In this document: in pieces, positions 1 through 10,863 of the stretch | Numbering within the stretch: the stretch's first letter is position 1 | How the letters are laid out: the number at the start of each line of letters is the position of its first letter | NCBI RefSeq assembly: GCF_052857255.1 | Contig: NC_135498.1 | Location: 82,608,639-82,672,638 of the forward strand | Reading direction: 5' to 3' | Source: Amblyomma americanum | Lineage: Eukaryota > Arthropoda > Arachnida > Ixodida > Ixodidae | DNA length: 64,000 bases | Translations under genes and position numbers: made by a program | Notes under the pieces: generated by a model | Told to the model about the DNA's origin: nothing | Databases searched by the model: none | What the model saw: the letters and a program-made list of their open reading frames with translations, nothing else

Positions 1-1020
1 CACAACTCCTCATTGCGGCAGCACTATGAGCAGTACTTTTGAACAAAGAAAAGAAATCGCGCTGAAATTAAGAAATTTGGGGAACACTTAGCTCCGCCTT
101 GTTGGTAGGTTGCTATAGCATTAACAGGTATTTTCTGCGGCTTGGTGTCCTCTGCATATTTTGTATTCGAAATTTCAGGCTATTTCGCATGGTCTCATGA
201 CGTAACATTTAGCCCGGCGAGCAATGAGCACTCGACCGTATAACCAGCCAACAGCCACCCGCTAGTGCACCTCCCATCTCGGACATGTGACGGCGCTTGG
301 TCATGTCACCAGGTATCGTAATCTAGTATCTTAACCCCGCTCAGCCACAGCGTTTAATGCCGGGATGCATGAGGCGATTTTACGGCGTGAGGCCGGCGAT
401 TTTCACCCGATGGTGAGCGCCGCCACCAATGTGGACCTACCAGATAATTTTCGCACGTCGTCCGACGACGGTTGATGAGGCGGCGGCTGACGCGAGCGAA
501 TAGGTGCGCAGAAAGCCCGCTCTTTTCCGATATGACTGCTTGCGCACGTCGCCGTCGACGAGGCCGCCATGGCCAACGAGCACGTGGCGACTTGGGGGGC
601 GGGCATGGAAACGTGACTGTCTTGAAGATAAACGATTCATCAAGCATAGCATGTCTTTTTTTTTATGGGGACATGAAATACTGTCGTACGAAAATGGGCG
701 CGCGCGTTTCTTCAAGGCCGGTGGAAGAAAACCACGCGCGCAAAAAGCCTGTGTTGTCTCGAGCGTGTGGTTCTCGATATCTGGACATGTTCATGCGGAG
801 TAATGTGATGAAAAAAAAATCCGAGGGATCTGGTTGCATGTTACATTCTCGAATTTCCTGTTTACATTATCCCTACGTCATAAGACAGGCCGGTGATCAG
901 CCATGGAACTTAAAAGCTTCACATCCTGAGCCGGCCCTCGCCCTCCTAACCAAGCCAAACTTGCGACAAGCCAAGTGGGAGCTCCGCGTTTTTGCGCCAC
1001 TGCATGCAATGGACTCTACC
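1..1020. other. No gene recognised
   Basis: I see no family, repeat or RNA gene here. A 206-codon open frame on the plus strand (472-1092) has an Arg-rich, low-complexity translation ending in His-Thr repeats that come from the CA microsatellite, so I treat it as chance. Confidence 0.5.
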
Positions 1021-1021
1021 G

Positions 1022-1075
1022 TGGCGCGCGCGCGCACACCCACACACTCAGCCCAACACACACACACACACACAT
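1022..1075. repeat. GC/CA-rich simple repeat
   Basis: Alternating CG then CA dinucleotides. The pure CA run is about 1053-1074. It is an ordinary microsatellite. Confidence 0.85.
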
Positions 1076-1458
1076 GCAGAAAAAGGCAGTGAACTAGGGC
1101 GCCAGAAAGTCACGTGCATGCAGGTACAATTCCTATACAAGCGCATCCCGAAAATGGTTACACGTTTAAATGGTATTATTCAATAATTTGTACGCTGAGC
1201 AACCTGTCACCATACTTGTGTATAAATGCAGGAAACACATGTTGTGTGCAAGCAGCCTAGGTAAAATGATCAGCGCCGTTCGTAAGTAGAAGGCAGCATA
1301 TTTTCATTTTTGCGAAAGCATAGCAGCTCATAAGGAGGAAAATCAGGCGTTGTCCTCCCCAGAGGTTTGGAAAAACCACGTGACCTAATCAGAAAAAGAA
1401 AAATTAAGTTTCGTAAATAAAATACTTTCCGAAGTGGGTTCCGCACCCACGAAGGGAA

Positions 1459-1672
1459 CCCGCCGCATTGGCTCAGTGGATAGGGCGCGATGTCAGTGCA
1501 CGCTAAACATCCCCAGGTGGTCTAAATTATTCCAGAACCCTCCACTACGGCACCTTTTTCTTCTTTTTTTTCACTCCCTCCATTTTCCCTTTACGGCGCG
1601 GTTCAGGTGTCAGCCGATATGAAAGACAGATACTGCGCCATTTCCTTTCTCAAAAAACCAATTTTCAATTTT
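1459..1672 (+). mobile_element. tRNA-headed SINE with internal deletion
   Basis: The copy begins with the SINE head (A-box-like TTGGCTCAGTGG) and then jumps from about 1485 straight to the body at the GCGATGTCAGTG motif. Most of the tRNA-like head, including the B box, is missing. The body and the 3' end (CCATTTCCTTTC then CAATTT) are normal for the family. Confidence 0.8.
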
Positions 1673-1689
1673 TACTTTCAAGGTTAGTT

Positions 1690-1775
1690 TCTAAAATTGG
1701 TTTTGAGGAAAGGAAATGGCGCAGTAACTGTCTCACATATATCGGTGGACGCTCGAACCACGCCGTGAGAGGACT
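1690..1775 (-). mobile_element. SINE 3' fragment, opposite strand
   Basis: This is a reverse-complement 3' end of the same SINE (AATTGGTTTTGAGGAAAGG, then the GCGCAGT motif). It lies tail-to-tail with the preceding plus-strand copy about 20 bp away. Confidence 0.75.
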
Positions 1776-2125
1776 GACCTCTGGCCCACTTGAAGGTCAA
1801 AACCGTAAGCACCGCGAAATCGTTACGAGGTAGCATAGTGAAGCTTTCGCATCAAAAGTGAAGGAAAATAATGTTGCCGGCCGTGGCAATTGCTATCTAA
1901 TATCTTAACCACCCGAGCTGCAGCCGGCGGAGGAGAAAGGGAAATGATATCGAGGAGAAATATAAAGGGGAGCGATAGCAAGGAAGCACAGGATCGAGTA
2001 TTCGGGTGACTCAATCCCCGGTCCGCTTTCGAAGGGGGATGCCATTCACATACCTGGCTTAATATCTCATATGGGCCCTTGAGGCTTGGGTGTTACGCAT
2101 ATTTTTGAAAGTATGGCGGAGTGCT
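1776..2125. other. No gene recognised
   Basis: No family recognised. Short open frames here have no domain. Confidence 0.4.
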
Positions 2126-2330
2126 TGGCGTAACGCACTCTGGCACAGGTCAGCCCGGTATTGCACTGCCTCCGGGATTGGCCCGTGGCCTACGGGCTAT
2201 TGCGCGCGCTTTTCTTCTGTCTCTTTACTCCCATCTTTCACCTCCTACTATCAGCACGCAGGCAGCTGGGCGTGGCTCCGCATTGAGCCAGTAAGCAAGC
2301 CCGTGCTTTTCCTTTCGTCCTTCTGTCGAC
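2126..2330 (+). repeat. Unclassified interspersed repeat X, copy 1
   Basis: It shares two blocks with 6441-6650: the GGTATTGCACTGCCTCCGGG block, and a block with CAGCACG...GAGCCAGT...GCCCGTGC. The second block is also at 4112-4215. All three copies are on the plus strand. No coding capacity or termini are evident. Confidence 0.6.
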
Positions 2331-3225
2331 AACTCAACTCAACTCGAAAAAAGGAAGCACAGGGGCTCGAGCTGGGTTTGGGTATCGTCGCCTTCATCAA
2401 CTTCCATTCGGGCGGCGTGAACTGATCAGCTTGGCTGGCCATTGCATTAGAGCAGCACGCCATCGCCGCAGCCGAACACCACGCTGCAAGCTTTCTCCTT
2501 CACAGCTCGTCAGTAGACTTAATTGTTGTCCGTTATTTTTTTCCCCGTTGCGAAAAAACTTGACAATTATGGTGAGTCAGGTTATAACTGCAACCTCTTT
2601 CGAAAAAATAAAAACACTGACGTGTAAACAAATGCGCAACACAAGGTTCTTACTGATGCTTATACGGCCGCTAGTTCTGTTCTGTCACCAGTCATCAGAT
2701 TTTCTGTACAGCAAAACACCATTTACCATGAAGGCACAGACCGTCCCACGGGGAGAAGTTGGGTGCAGCGCTAAAAAAATTCTATTCCACGCATTATGCT
2801 CTGGACTCACTGAGTGATAGCTGGGCCTTGGCACAATTCTGGAACGTTTAGCCATATCTTGTGTGATCTGCATATATACCGCCAGTAGTTTTTGACAAAT
2901 GGCCCCTCAAAGTCGGACAAAGACGGGGCGTGTACACCGCTTCAACCCCAACCCGACTTCTTTCTTTTCTTGCACCGCAGTAAAGGAGCAGACTAGGGGA
3001 GCCGCACAGTCAGCCCGTTTCGAACACGCTGGGTGGAAAAAAAAACAGAAACGCGAAGGGTGCCCCCCTCCCGAGGAGCTTGGCTTGAGGGGAGGACACA
3101 CAAAGCGGACAATGGGCGAAGCTTACTAGCGTCTCTCTCTCACACCGGGAGGAAGAATGTAAGAGAAGGAGGAGGAGCTCAACTTCATGCGGACCGTGGT
3201 GGCGGCGTTGTGAACTAGGAGCGGA
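2331..3225. other. No gene recognised
   Basis: I recognise no gene or repeat family here. LINE B sequence can be followed only from about 3226. Confidence 0.4.
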
Positions 3226-3751
3226 TGAACCAGAATCCTGGCCATGCGAAGAAGCTGACGACCTTGAGGCCGCTGCACACCAACTACCTTCCAGCGATCT
3301 GCCCCTTGCGCTGGAGGACGTGCGTGCGGCCATCCATGACCATCTCCGAAAGGAGCACCCCGACCCACGCATCGCAGGAGGTGAGCGCACCGACAGCATC
3401 ACCGGCTGTGCTGCACTTACACGGTCACAACGTGTAATGATCCTCCGCGCGCGCATTGGCTGCGTGTGGCCCGGGGAACGACGGGAGCGTCACGGAATCG
3501 CGACGAGTGATGTGTGTGACGGATGCGGTGCAGTGGAAACACTAGAACACTTGCTCCTTCACTGTGCCGCGTTCGCCGATGCTCGTCGCGGTATACTTGC
3601 GGCCTATAGGGCGCAGGGCATACTACCAGACTCCATCAAAACGCTATTGTGGCCGCAGGGCAGTGCGCGCACTCGTGAGCGAACTTTGGTGAGCCTGTGT
3701 GCATTCCTCGAACACACGGGCTTGACGTCCCGTCCGTTCTCCGTCAGGTAG
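3226..3751 (+). pseudogene. LINE B ORF2 C-terminal domain (zinc knuckle)
   Basis: The frame at 3320-3751 encodes a Cys/His cluster, CDGCGAVETLEHLLLHC, which is the C-terminal zinc knuckle usual after RT in I/R1/LOA-type LINE ORF2 proteins. It is followed by a short tail that stops at 3751. Upstream homology to the copy at 63.2-63.8 kb continues in another frame (3225-3437), so the copy carries a frameshift and has lost EN and RT. The knuckle is thought to help bind nucleic acid during target-primed reverse transcription. Family membership is by motif only. Confidence 0.75.
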
Positions 3752-4127
3752 TTACACGCAGTGATCGAAACCTCCGCGAGTTCTACCTTGAACGATTAAT
3801 AACTGGACGCCCCACTCCAGTAGTAGACAACACAGTGCTGTGCGCGTGTGTTTTAATTCTTCCAAAATGAACTAAATACGCAAACAACCTGGACACATTT
3901 CTTATTGTGTAGATATTTTGTACATATTGCTTCTCACCCTATCCTCTCTTCCTGTCCCCTCACCTCTTTCATTTAATTTCTCCATTCTACCTGCTATCCT
4001 TTATTTCCGCTGCCCCAGCTCAGGTGCTTCAGTATCGATGGCAGATGCCGGGACTAGCAAAAATCTTTTTCTTCCTTTTTACTGTTATTTTAATAAAAAA
4101 AAAACCACTACCACCCGCACCTACTTT
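3226..4127 (+). mobile_element. LINE B, 5'-truncated copy (ORF2 end and 3' UTR)
   Basis: Only the C-terminal end of ORF2 and the 3' UTR of a non-LTR retrotransposon remain. The 3' UTR motif TGCCCCAGCTCAGGTGCTTC and the terminal AATAAAACCACTACCACC-type tail recur at 5508-5621, 39510-39780, 38572-38835 (minus) and 62812-63070 (minus), which defines the family. The (ACC)n tail replaces poly-A. Confidence 0.8.
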
Positions 4128-4215
4128 CAGCACGCGGCAGCGAGCGTGGCTCGGCATGAGCCAGTAGGCAGGCCCGTGCACTTATCTTTTCTTGCTATCA
4201 GCAACAGCAGTAGCA
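4112..4215 (+). repeat. Interspersed repeat X, copy 2 (partial)
   Basis: It carries the CTACTTTCAGCACG and GAGCCAGTAGGCAGGCCCGTG blocks shared with copies at 2126 and 6441. It is sandwiched between two LINE B 3' tails. Confidence 0.6.
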
Positions 4216-4221
4216 GCAGTA

Positions 4222-4284
4222 GCGAAAATCTTTCCCTTCCTTTTTTATTATTATTTTAATAAAACCACTTACTACTACTACGCC
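4222..4284 (+). mobile_element. LINE B 3' tail, second fragment
   Basis: GCGAAAATCTTTCCCTTCC followed by AATAAAACCACTTACTACT is the last 60 bp of LINE B again. Repeat X has either split the LINE tail or was carried along with a second copy. Confidence 0.55.
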
Positions 4285-4754
4285 CACATTTAAGGAGCAC
4301 GTGAGAAAGTTCTACAATCGCCACTAGTGTTGGCGGCCATTGTTCACTAACAAAATATCGAAAAGAAGCTGAAAAACAGAGTTTCAGAGTGCGCTTTGTT
4401 TAGAAGACCTGCCGTGCAGAATGCCTCTTGGTCGAAAATTTAGGCCAGCTGTGAATTTGCCAAAACCTGAGTTGGCATTTTTACCCATCGCAAGCTTCGC
4501 CACTTGCTCTCCTTGCTGGGCCGCCGGGGATGCCGTCCGTCCGCTGGTGATAGTATCGGTTCATCGCTCAGGCCTCTTCTCACCCCACGTACTAATCTTT
4601 CGCCTTTTACTAAAGATTACCGTGGGAGGGGGCACTCCAATGAGCCTATAGGCCAATTTTTGAGAGGCTCTGCCCGTTTGGGCGGAGCCTAACTTATCAA
4701 TCCAAAAAAAGAAAAGTATGTCATACCCCAAGCACACTACAACGGTGCTGGCCC

Positions 4755-4850
4755 TTAAGACGCGGTTTCGATCCCGGTCGCGGCAGTTGGATTTGGATGA
4801 GGGCGAAATTTTACAGGCCCGTGTACAGTGTTATGTCAGTGCACGTTAAA
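4755..4850 (+). mobile_element. Old diverged SINE fragment
   Basis: A B-box-like stretch (GGTTTCGATCCCGG) is followed by CCGTGT and GTCAGTGCACGTTAAA, in SINE order, but with many substitutions. The 3' half is lost. Confidence 0.55.
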
Positions 4851-5160
4851 AAAGACCGGCACCGTCTGGAAGACGTTGAAGCAACGAGCGTTAGCTGTTT
4901 GGTTAACAAGATGAAGAACGCGCCGGTCGTGTCGAGAAATAGAATGAAATGCCATAATTTTAGTGAATGTATTCGGGAACATTGCCACCTCACTGACGTC
5001 AACCAGAGATGACACCACTGGAATTTACTCTGTACCTGTGATATCAGTTGTTCAAACCAACGTCGTCGCTTCGGCAGAACCCGCCGCGGTGGCTCAGTGG
5101 CTAGAGCACTCGGCTACTGATCCGCAGTTCCCGGGTTCGAACCCGATCACGACACCCCCC

Positions 5161-5385
5161 ACTCCCTTAACCTACCCGAGAGGATGGGGAGGCGGCTCTG
5201 CCCGGCTGCCAGGAACTATGGGTCCGACAGACCCTGCATGGTTCAGCGGACCTGCGCAGCGGTCATTACCAACGGGGTCCCGGAAGGAGGGACTCTGTCT
5301 TGCATTCTAAGTGCTGAGACCCACTAGGTACCTCTCCCCGAGCACCTCTCTGTATATAGAGATAAATGCTTGTCACCGCCACCAC
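5161..5385 (+). mobile_element. LINE A 3' fragment inside the SINE
   Basis: From about 5280 it matches the end of LINE A at 10.58-10.67 kb (GGGACTC... CTCTCCCCGAGCACCTCTC...TATA...AAATG), ending in a CACC-type tail. It is a 5'-truncated insertion. Confidence 0.7.
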
Positions 5386-5507
5386 CGTTTCGATGGAGGC
5401 GGTACGCTAAGGCGCCCGTGTGCTGTGCGATGTCAGTGCGCGTTAAAGATCCCCAGGTGGTTCAAATTATTTCGGAGCCCTCCACTACGGCACCACTTTC
5501 TTCTTTT

Positions 5508-5621
5508 ACTTCCGCTGCCCCAGCTCAGGTGCTTCAGTATCGATGGCAGATGCCGGGGCTAGCAAAAATCTTTTCCTTCCTTTTTACTATTATTTTTAAT
5601 AAAACCACCAGCACCACCACC
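5508..5621 (+). mobile_element. LINE B 3' fragment inside the SINE
   Basis: It carries CCGCTGCCCCAGCTCAGGTG through AATAAAACCACCAGCACC, identical in layout to the 3' end of LINE B, and interrupts the pyrimidine-rich part of the SINE body. Confidence 0.8.
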
Positions 5622-5751
5622 CTCCTTTATCCCTTCCCTTACGGCGCGGTTCAGGTGTTCACCGATATGTGAGAAGATACTGCACCATTTCCTTTGCCTA
5701 AAACCAATTTTCGCTTCGGCAGACGTGGTTTTGCGCCGCGCGCCTTTTTCC

Positions 5752-6090
5752 ACCATGATGATGATGATGATAACAACTTTATTATTCCACCAGATAAGGA
5801 GGCCCCCTACTCCCCGACCCCGGTACGCAGGCCTAGAGGACGGGGGCGGGGACCTCCGCGATCACAAGCAGGCAAAGAGGTCTTGACTCTTCGCGGCTTC
5901 TGTCGCCAGACGGATGGCTTGTTGCTGTTGAGCAGAGACATCGCTCCGCAGCAGGGCTTCCCAGGCTTCTCTACAATTTATGTTTGCTTTAGCCTCTGGG
6001 GAGCTAGCGCGTTCCCAGATCATGTGGTCGAGAATCCCTCTCTCCCCACACTGCTTGCACTTATCGTTTTTCTACCATTAGTTAGTGATG
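5752..6090 (-). mobile_element. LINE C 3' end (ORF2 C-terminus)
   Basis: The minus strand reads a zinc-knuckle-like start (CKQCG...LDHMIWE), then about 45 residues to a stop. A short GC-rich 3' UTR and a (CAT)n tail follow at 5752-5775. The layout matches the end of the I-group LINE at 25.1-25.7 kb (CKRCDGMEDMIHMVWTC). It is a truncated copy. Confidence 0.65.
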
Positions 6091-6440
6091 ACGTCATCGT
6101 TTTTCATTTCTTTATTTTCAGCTTATTAAAGGATAAATTTATATTAATTACACTAATTTCGTAATTGAGTACTACTTAATGGAGTTACGTCATTATTCAA
6201 CAAGGCATATAAACACCACTAATTTATTTCTCATTATCATTAAAATTTTCCATTAATTTCCCCTAATGCTAGCTCTAGTGCCAGAAAGGAATCCCTGCCT
6301 GAAAGAGCAAGAACTTAAAAAAAGTTGCCTGTTTTAATAAACTACCCAAGGATAATGCACCAGTTTCTGTACATAACACGCATATCTCACCCGGCTCACT
6401 TTATGGGCACTGCACTCGCTCCAATCAACTTCCGGTGGAC

Positions 6441-6650
6441 TGCTTGAAGCACTCCGGCACGGGTTCGCCTGGTATTGCACTGCCTCCGGGATCGGCGCGG
6501 GACATATTAGCGCGTGCGCGTCTTTACTTATCTTCTCTCTTGTATCTTTCGACTCTCCTACTTTCAGCACGTGGCAGCGGTTGTGGCTCAGCTTGAGCCA
6601 GTGTGCAGACCCGTGCACTTTTCGTTTCATTCTTCCAGATAGCAATAGCT
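6441..6650 (+). repeat. Interspersed repeat X, copy 3
   Basis: It contains both shared blocks in the same order and spacing as the copy at 2126-2330. Confidence 0.6.
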
Positions 6651-7507
6651 GTGAAATCATCCGGCGGTGTTGAAACTTATTAATAATTATCAAGCATATG
6701 TTGATGGGTTATCTATAGCCAGATACAGCTGATGAAGACAGCAGCAATTTCTCCGTAAAGAAAGCCTTCTAGTCATTGTCGCCGCACTCAATCGGCTTTT
6801 AGCTTCTGGCGTGGCACCGCAGGTGCATGGCTTTTGACCATGATCCTATGAAAATACGTCCATGCCACAGGGTGGAGAGCCTCATTTGAGGACGATTCTT
6901 AGCTGCATTATTTATTTGTATCCGACAGTAGATTTGAAATTGTTTTGCGTCTTCGATATTTCGCAAACTAGTGGTGTATTTGTGCTGCTTATGCTGCTTC
7001 TGTCGATTCGCGCTTCGTTTTGTTTTTGTTTTAATTATAGCAGTAAAATGACGATTACGTGCTTTGGCTTATTGTTTATAGGTGGTGCTGTTTTCTGCAT
7101 GGCAGCGGAACGCGCATCCGCCTTGCGACTTCTCATTCAGCCAATCCCGGCAGCTGTTCAGCAGGTTGGTAGCGATATATGCCCTTGTTTGTAAAAAAGT
7201 TGTGGCTCCAATCCACGCTGTTAAGGTGGTTCGACAGCGAAGCTGTAAAACGTCAACTAATTATTCATTGCGATGTCACTTCAAAATTCACACACGTGGC
7301 TCTACAAAGAGTGAAACCAGAGACAAGTGAAATGTACTTGAGCTCTATGCTGTATGCCTGATTTCAAAGAAGATATGGTGTTTGCTTTCAATTTTTAGCC
7401 TGGCGTTTTTGCTTACGACAACTACATGAAAACGCAACCGTAATATTTACCGGGAAACACACGCGGGGAGAAAGAATGGGCTTCGCAGTGTTTGCAGGTG
7501 GCGTTAC
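6651..7507. other. No gene recognised
   Basis: AT-rich DNA. I recognise no coding region or repeat family in it. Confidence 0.4.
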
Positions 7508-7510
7508 CAT

Positions 7511-7603
7511 ACATAATACGGTTTGCACTTCATACGAGGGCTTCGAATGATGTAAACCCGTTTGGAAGCAACTGCAAACCTAACGTTTACCGGAGCGCGT
7601 AGT
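7511..7603 (+). repeat. 92-bp direct repeat, left copy
   Basis: It matches 10771-10863 over about 92 bp (shared core GAGGGCTTCGAATGA, then CTGCAAACCTAA and GTTTACCG). The two copies bracket LINE A, 3.2 kb apart. Confidence 0.65.
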
Positions 7604-7709
7604 TGTAATTGTCGGCACCGCGCGTCGAAAATGGCCCTCATCTCTCGACTGAGAGGGACAGCCGGAGGGTAGGATGGGGTCGTCTTTTTCTGTTGAAAAA
7701 TAAACTATT

Positions 7710-7752
7710 TCACTCACTTCCCTTACGGCGCGGTTTGGGTGTCAACCGAGTT
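7710..7752 (+). mobile_element. SINE 3' fragment
   Basis: CACTCACTTCCCTTACGGCG and GTCAACCGAG match the SINE 3' region. It ends where LINE A homology begins. Confidence 0.5.
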
Positions 7753-8062
7753 ATGTGGCAACACAATTGTAAACTCCGCGCTCGCATCTCTGACCTCGCC
7801 CAGCAAGCAGCCGAGTATGCTGCCCAGCTCGCTGACAATAAATAACTGGGTAGATAGATGCAACAGCGCAGCAAAACAGATGTCGAGTCGCAACACTTGG
7901 CGACTCTTTAAGAGTCTCATAGACCCTACACAAACACGCTAGGAAACCCAGAAACACCTTACTCGCGCGATACAGAACTTTCAAGGAAACACAGAGCAGC
8001 TAGCGAACGTCTTATGCTCACAATACCTCAATCAGGATCAAGACCCGCGCGGGCAGGATTCA

Positions 8063-8063
8063 T

Positions 8064-8141
<78 letters not shown>

Positions 8142-8443
8142 TGGTTTTTGGGGAAAGGAAATGGCGCAGTATCTGTCTCATATATCGTTGGACACCTGAA
8201 CCACGTCGTAAGGGAAGGGATAAAGGAGGGATATAAAGAAGACAGGGAGAGAGAGGTGCCGTAATGGAGGGCTCCGGAAGAATTTCGACCACCTGGGGTT
8301 CTTTAACGTGCACTGACATCGCACAGCACACGGGCGCCTTAGCGTTTTTCCTCCATAAAAACGCAGCCGCCGCGGTCGGGTTCGAACCCGGGAACTCCGG
8401 ATCAGTAGCCGAGCGCCATAACCATTGAGCCACCGCGGAGGGT
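8063..8443 (-). mobile_element. Full-length SINE with 12-bp target-site duplication
   Basis: The minus-strand SINE runs from the head (B box GGTTCGAACCC in the region 8376-8395) to a long (ATT)n tail at 8066-8140. The duplicated target GGGCAGGATTCA occurs at 8051-8062 and 8444-8455, exactly at the ends. The insertion splits LINE A. An intact TSD and a long pure tail suggest a young insertion. Confidence 0.93.
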
Positions 8444-8455
8444 GGGCAGGATTCA

Positions 8456-9330
8456 GCGGCTCTGGATCAGCGGCTCTTGTCAAAATGCGCAGGGGGACGG
8501 TGCCCGGGAGAGATAAGGTCACAGTCAAACTGTTGGCAAACCTTCCCAATTGGGCAAGCGAAACCCTATTTGAATATATCAACGCCATAAGGACCGGGGA
8601 AACTTCGTTGCCACCCGACTGGAAGACATCATTGGTAACCTTTTTCCCGAAAGCGGGGAAGCCGGTAAACACAGACAACCTCCGGCCCATCTCCCTCACG
8701 TCATGCGTAGGGAAACTGATGGAAACGATGGTCCGTGACCGCCTCTCGGAATATCTCGAGAGGAAGAACACCTTCGCCGACACCATTTTCGGCTTCCGAC
8801 CTCAGAAGTCCGCACAAGACGTCTTTTTACAGCTTCATCACGAGGTTCTCAAACCCATAGAACACCCACACAATGACAAGGCAGTCCTAACACTAGATCC
8901 TAAGGGTGCGTTTGACAATGTTAAACATGGCGTCATACTAAAACATCTTAGCGAGACCAACTGTGGTCCTCGCACATTCAACTACATCAAACATTTCTTA
9001 ACATACCGCTTGACCTATACACGCATAAAAGAGACCGAGTACGGCCCGTTTGAGATGGAAACGCGGCGCACACCACAAGGCGTTGTGTTGTCCCCACTTC
9101 TCTTTAATATTCTCATGATGAACCTCCGGGCACAGCTGCCGGGTCTCGGCGGTGTTCAGCATGCACTGTACGCCGATGACATCACCATGACTACTACGGG
9201 TAACATAGGAGAGATGGAGGAATGCCGGCAAGCAGCGGCGATCATAGTCGACCACTATGCTACGTACTGCGGCCTCCAGTGCTCCTCGTCCAAGTCTGAA
9301 TTTGTGCATATTCGACATTCTCCGAAATGA
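8456..9330 (+). pseudogene. LINE A reverse transcriptase domain
   Basis: The RT domain is nearly continuous. It shows a NLRPISL motif (RT block 2), GFRP at block 2a, an aspartate motif altered at one position (DPKGAFDNV, where LINEs usually have DI/DV-SKAFD), TPQGVVLSPLLFN (block 4), and an intact catalytic YADD at 9169-9180. The frame closes at 9330, while homology continues in other frames: 9436-9741 is the thumb region and 10271-10582 holds the RNase H end (GNESAHEAAR) and a knuckle (CSFCGAVADTFH). The upstream linker is at 7739-7942. The gene is dead by frameshifts and by the SINE. Confidence 0.85.
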
Positions 9331-10770
9331 GAAATCTCCGTTCAGCTTTCAGTCGCCAGCGGCCCCATCCGTGAAGCGCAGGAGCTACGAATACTCGGTC
9401 TCTTCTTTAATCAGTATCGAAGGCAGACATGACCCTTGCCAAACTCCGCAAAGTCGGCGACCAGGTGGGTCGAATGGTTCGCCGCGTTTCCAACAAGCGA
9501 GGAGGGTTGCGAAAGTAAGGATGCGGTGCGGCTCGCCCATGCCTTCGTACCTAGTCAAGTACTGTACTCGACTCCTTACCTACGCTTACGGAAACATGAC
9601 GGAGATTGCTTGGAAGTTGTACTCCGCAAAATTTTGAAGAGAGCCTTCGACCTCCCAATCACTATTTCCAACGCGCGACTACTCGCGTTGGGGGTGGTGA
9701 ACACCTATCGGGAACTTCACGAGACTAATCTCGTTAACTAATACACGCGTCTCGCCTAGACCGTGTCCAGTCGCCGCCTCTTGGACCGGTTACATATCAA
9801 ACGTGACCACAATACGTATGAACGGGCTCGAGTGCCCAAACTGTGGAGACGCGCCCTCTACGTTCGACCCCCTCCGACTAAGATGAACAAGGAGGACCAT
9901 AATGGCCGGCGCAAGGCACGAGCGGATCCCCTGCACCGCCAATATGGCTCAAAGAAACACGTCTTCTACGTCGACATTGTAGGCCCCTACCACTTCAGGG
10001 GGAATGGTACACGGCTCCAGTCATACACGACGGAAAACGGGTAGACTGCCTCTCTTTCAGAGCGCCCAGCTCAACTCATGCGGAGGCGGTAGCGATCGCC
10101 CTCGCAGCCTCCCATCGCGACTCTAAATTCATCCTCACTGGCTCTCGCGGAGCCTGTCGTAACTTTGAGTTCGGTTGGATCATTCCACTTGCTCACCAAA
10201 TTCTTTGCCACAGTACTCGTGACTGCGATCTACTCATCGCTCAATCATATGGGTCCCCGGCCACCAAGGCTTGCCAGGTAACGAATCCGCCCATGAGGCA
10301 GCCCGCGCACTCACTTACCGGGCACCAGGCGTCCCTTGGGAGAACCTTAACCCAGATCACAGCCCTCGTCTTTCTTTTAAAGATATTACTGAGCACTATC
10401 GTGCCGAATACCGGCGCTACCCAGCTCATATGAAGGGACTGGGTAAACCTGGCGAACGAACTTTCGTCAGGCTCTTTGCAAACATCCTGCTGTGCCCGGC
10501 GGTTCTCAAGCACTTTGATTCTTCTTTTGAAAGCCGCTGCTCATTCTGTGGGGCGGTAGCCGACACCTTTCACCCGGAATGAGGGACTCCGCCTTGTATT
10601 GTAAGCGGCGGGACCCGCTAGGGGCCTCTCCCCGAGCACCTCTCTGTATATATAGCTAAATAAATGCGTTTCTACACCACCTCTCTTAAAGACGAAGCTT
10701 AAGCGTCCTCCAACTATTTAAATCCTTTTTTAATTTTGTATTATTTTAGCCAGTTATGCCGCTGCCGTTT

Positions 10771-10863
10771 TCATACATTATGCTGTTTGCACTTCAAACG
10801 AGGGCTTCGAATGACGTCAACCTCTTTAAAACCAGCTGCAAACCTAATGTTTACCGCAACGCG
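10771..10863 (+). repeat. 92-bp direct repeat, right copy
   Basis: Second copy of the repeat at 7511-7603, roughly 80% alike by eye. Function unknown. Confidence 0.65.

Larger units (their letters stand above)
5080..5710 (+). mobile_element. SINE split by two nested LINE 3' ends
   Basis: The SINE is in three pieces: head 5080-5155 (A box TGGCTCAGTGG, B box GGTTCGAACCC), body 5386-5507, and 3' part 5622-5710. The two gaps are filled by LINE fragments (separate entries). The pieces together cover a complete SINE in order, so the LINE fragments arrived later. Confidence 0.8.
7739..10672 (+). mobile_element. LINE A, degenerate I-group-like non-LTR retrotransposon
   Basis: ORF2 linker, RT, RNase H remnants and a C-terminal zinc knuckle are readable in order in changing frames. 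A SINE interrupts it at 8063-8443. The 3' UTR ends in CTCTCTGTATATATAGC and an AATAAATG signal with a short CACC tail. ORF1 and the endonuclease are absent, so the copy is 5'-truncated. LINE A 3' UTR sequence also occurs inside the SINE at 5161-5385. Confidence 0.8.

Noticed and set aside
472..1092. 206-codon open frame near the left end
   Set aside because: Arg-rich low-complexity translation, the end is made by a CA repeat, no domain and no repeat homology. Likely chance in GC-rich DNA.
8014..8199. Open frames made of long Ile or Tyr runs
   Set aside because: They are translations of the (AAT)n SINE tail. The same holds for frames over (AT)n at 12.8, 18.1 and 19.0 kb.
7511..10863. LTR retrotransposon bounded by the 92-bp direct repeats
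   Set aside because: No TG...CA ends, primer-binding site or polypurine tract, and the enclosed genes are those of a non-LTR element.
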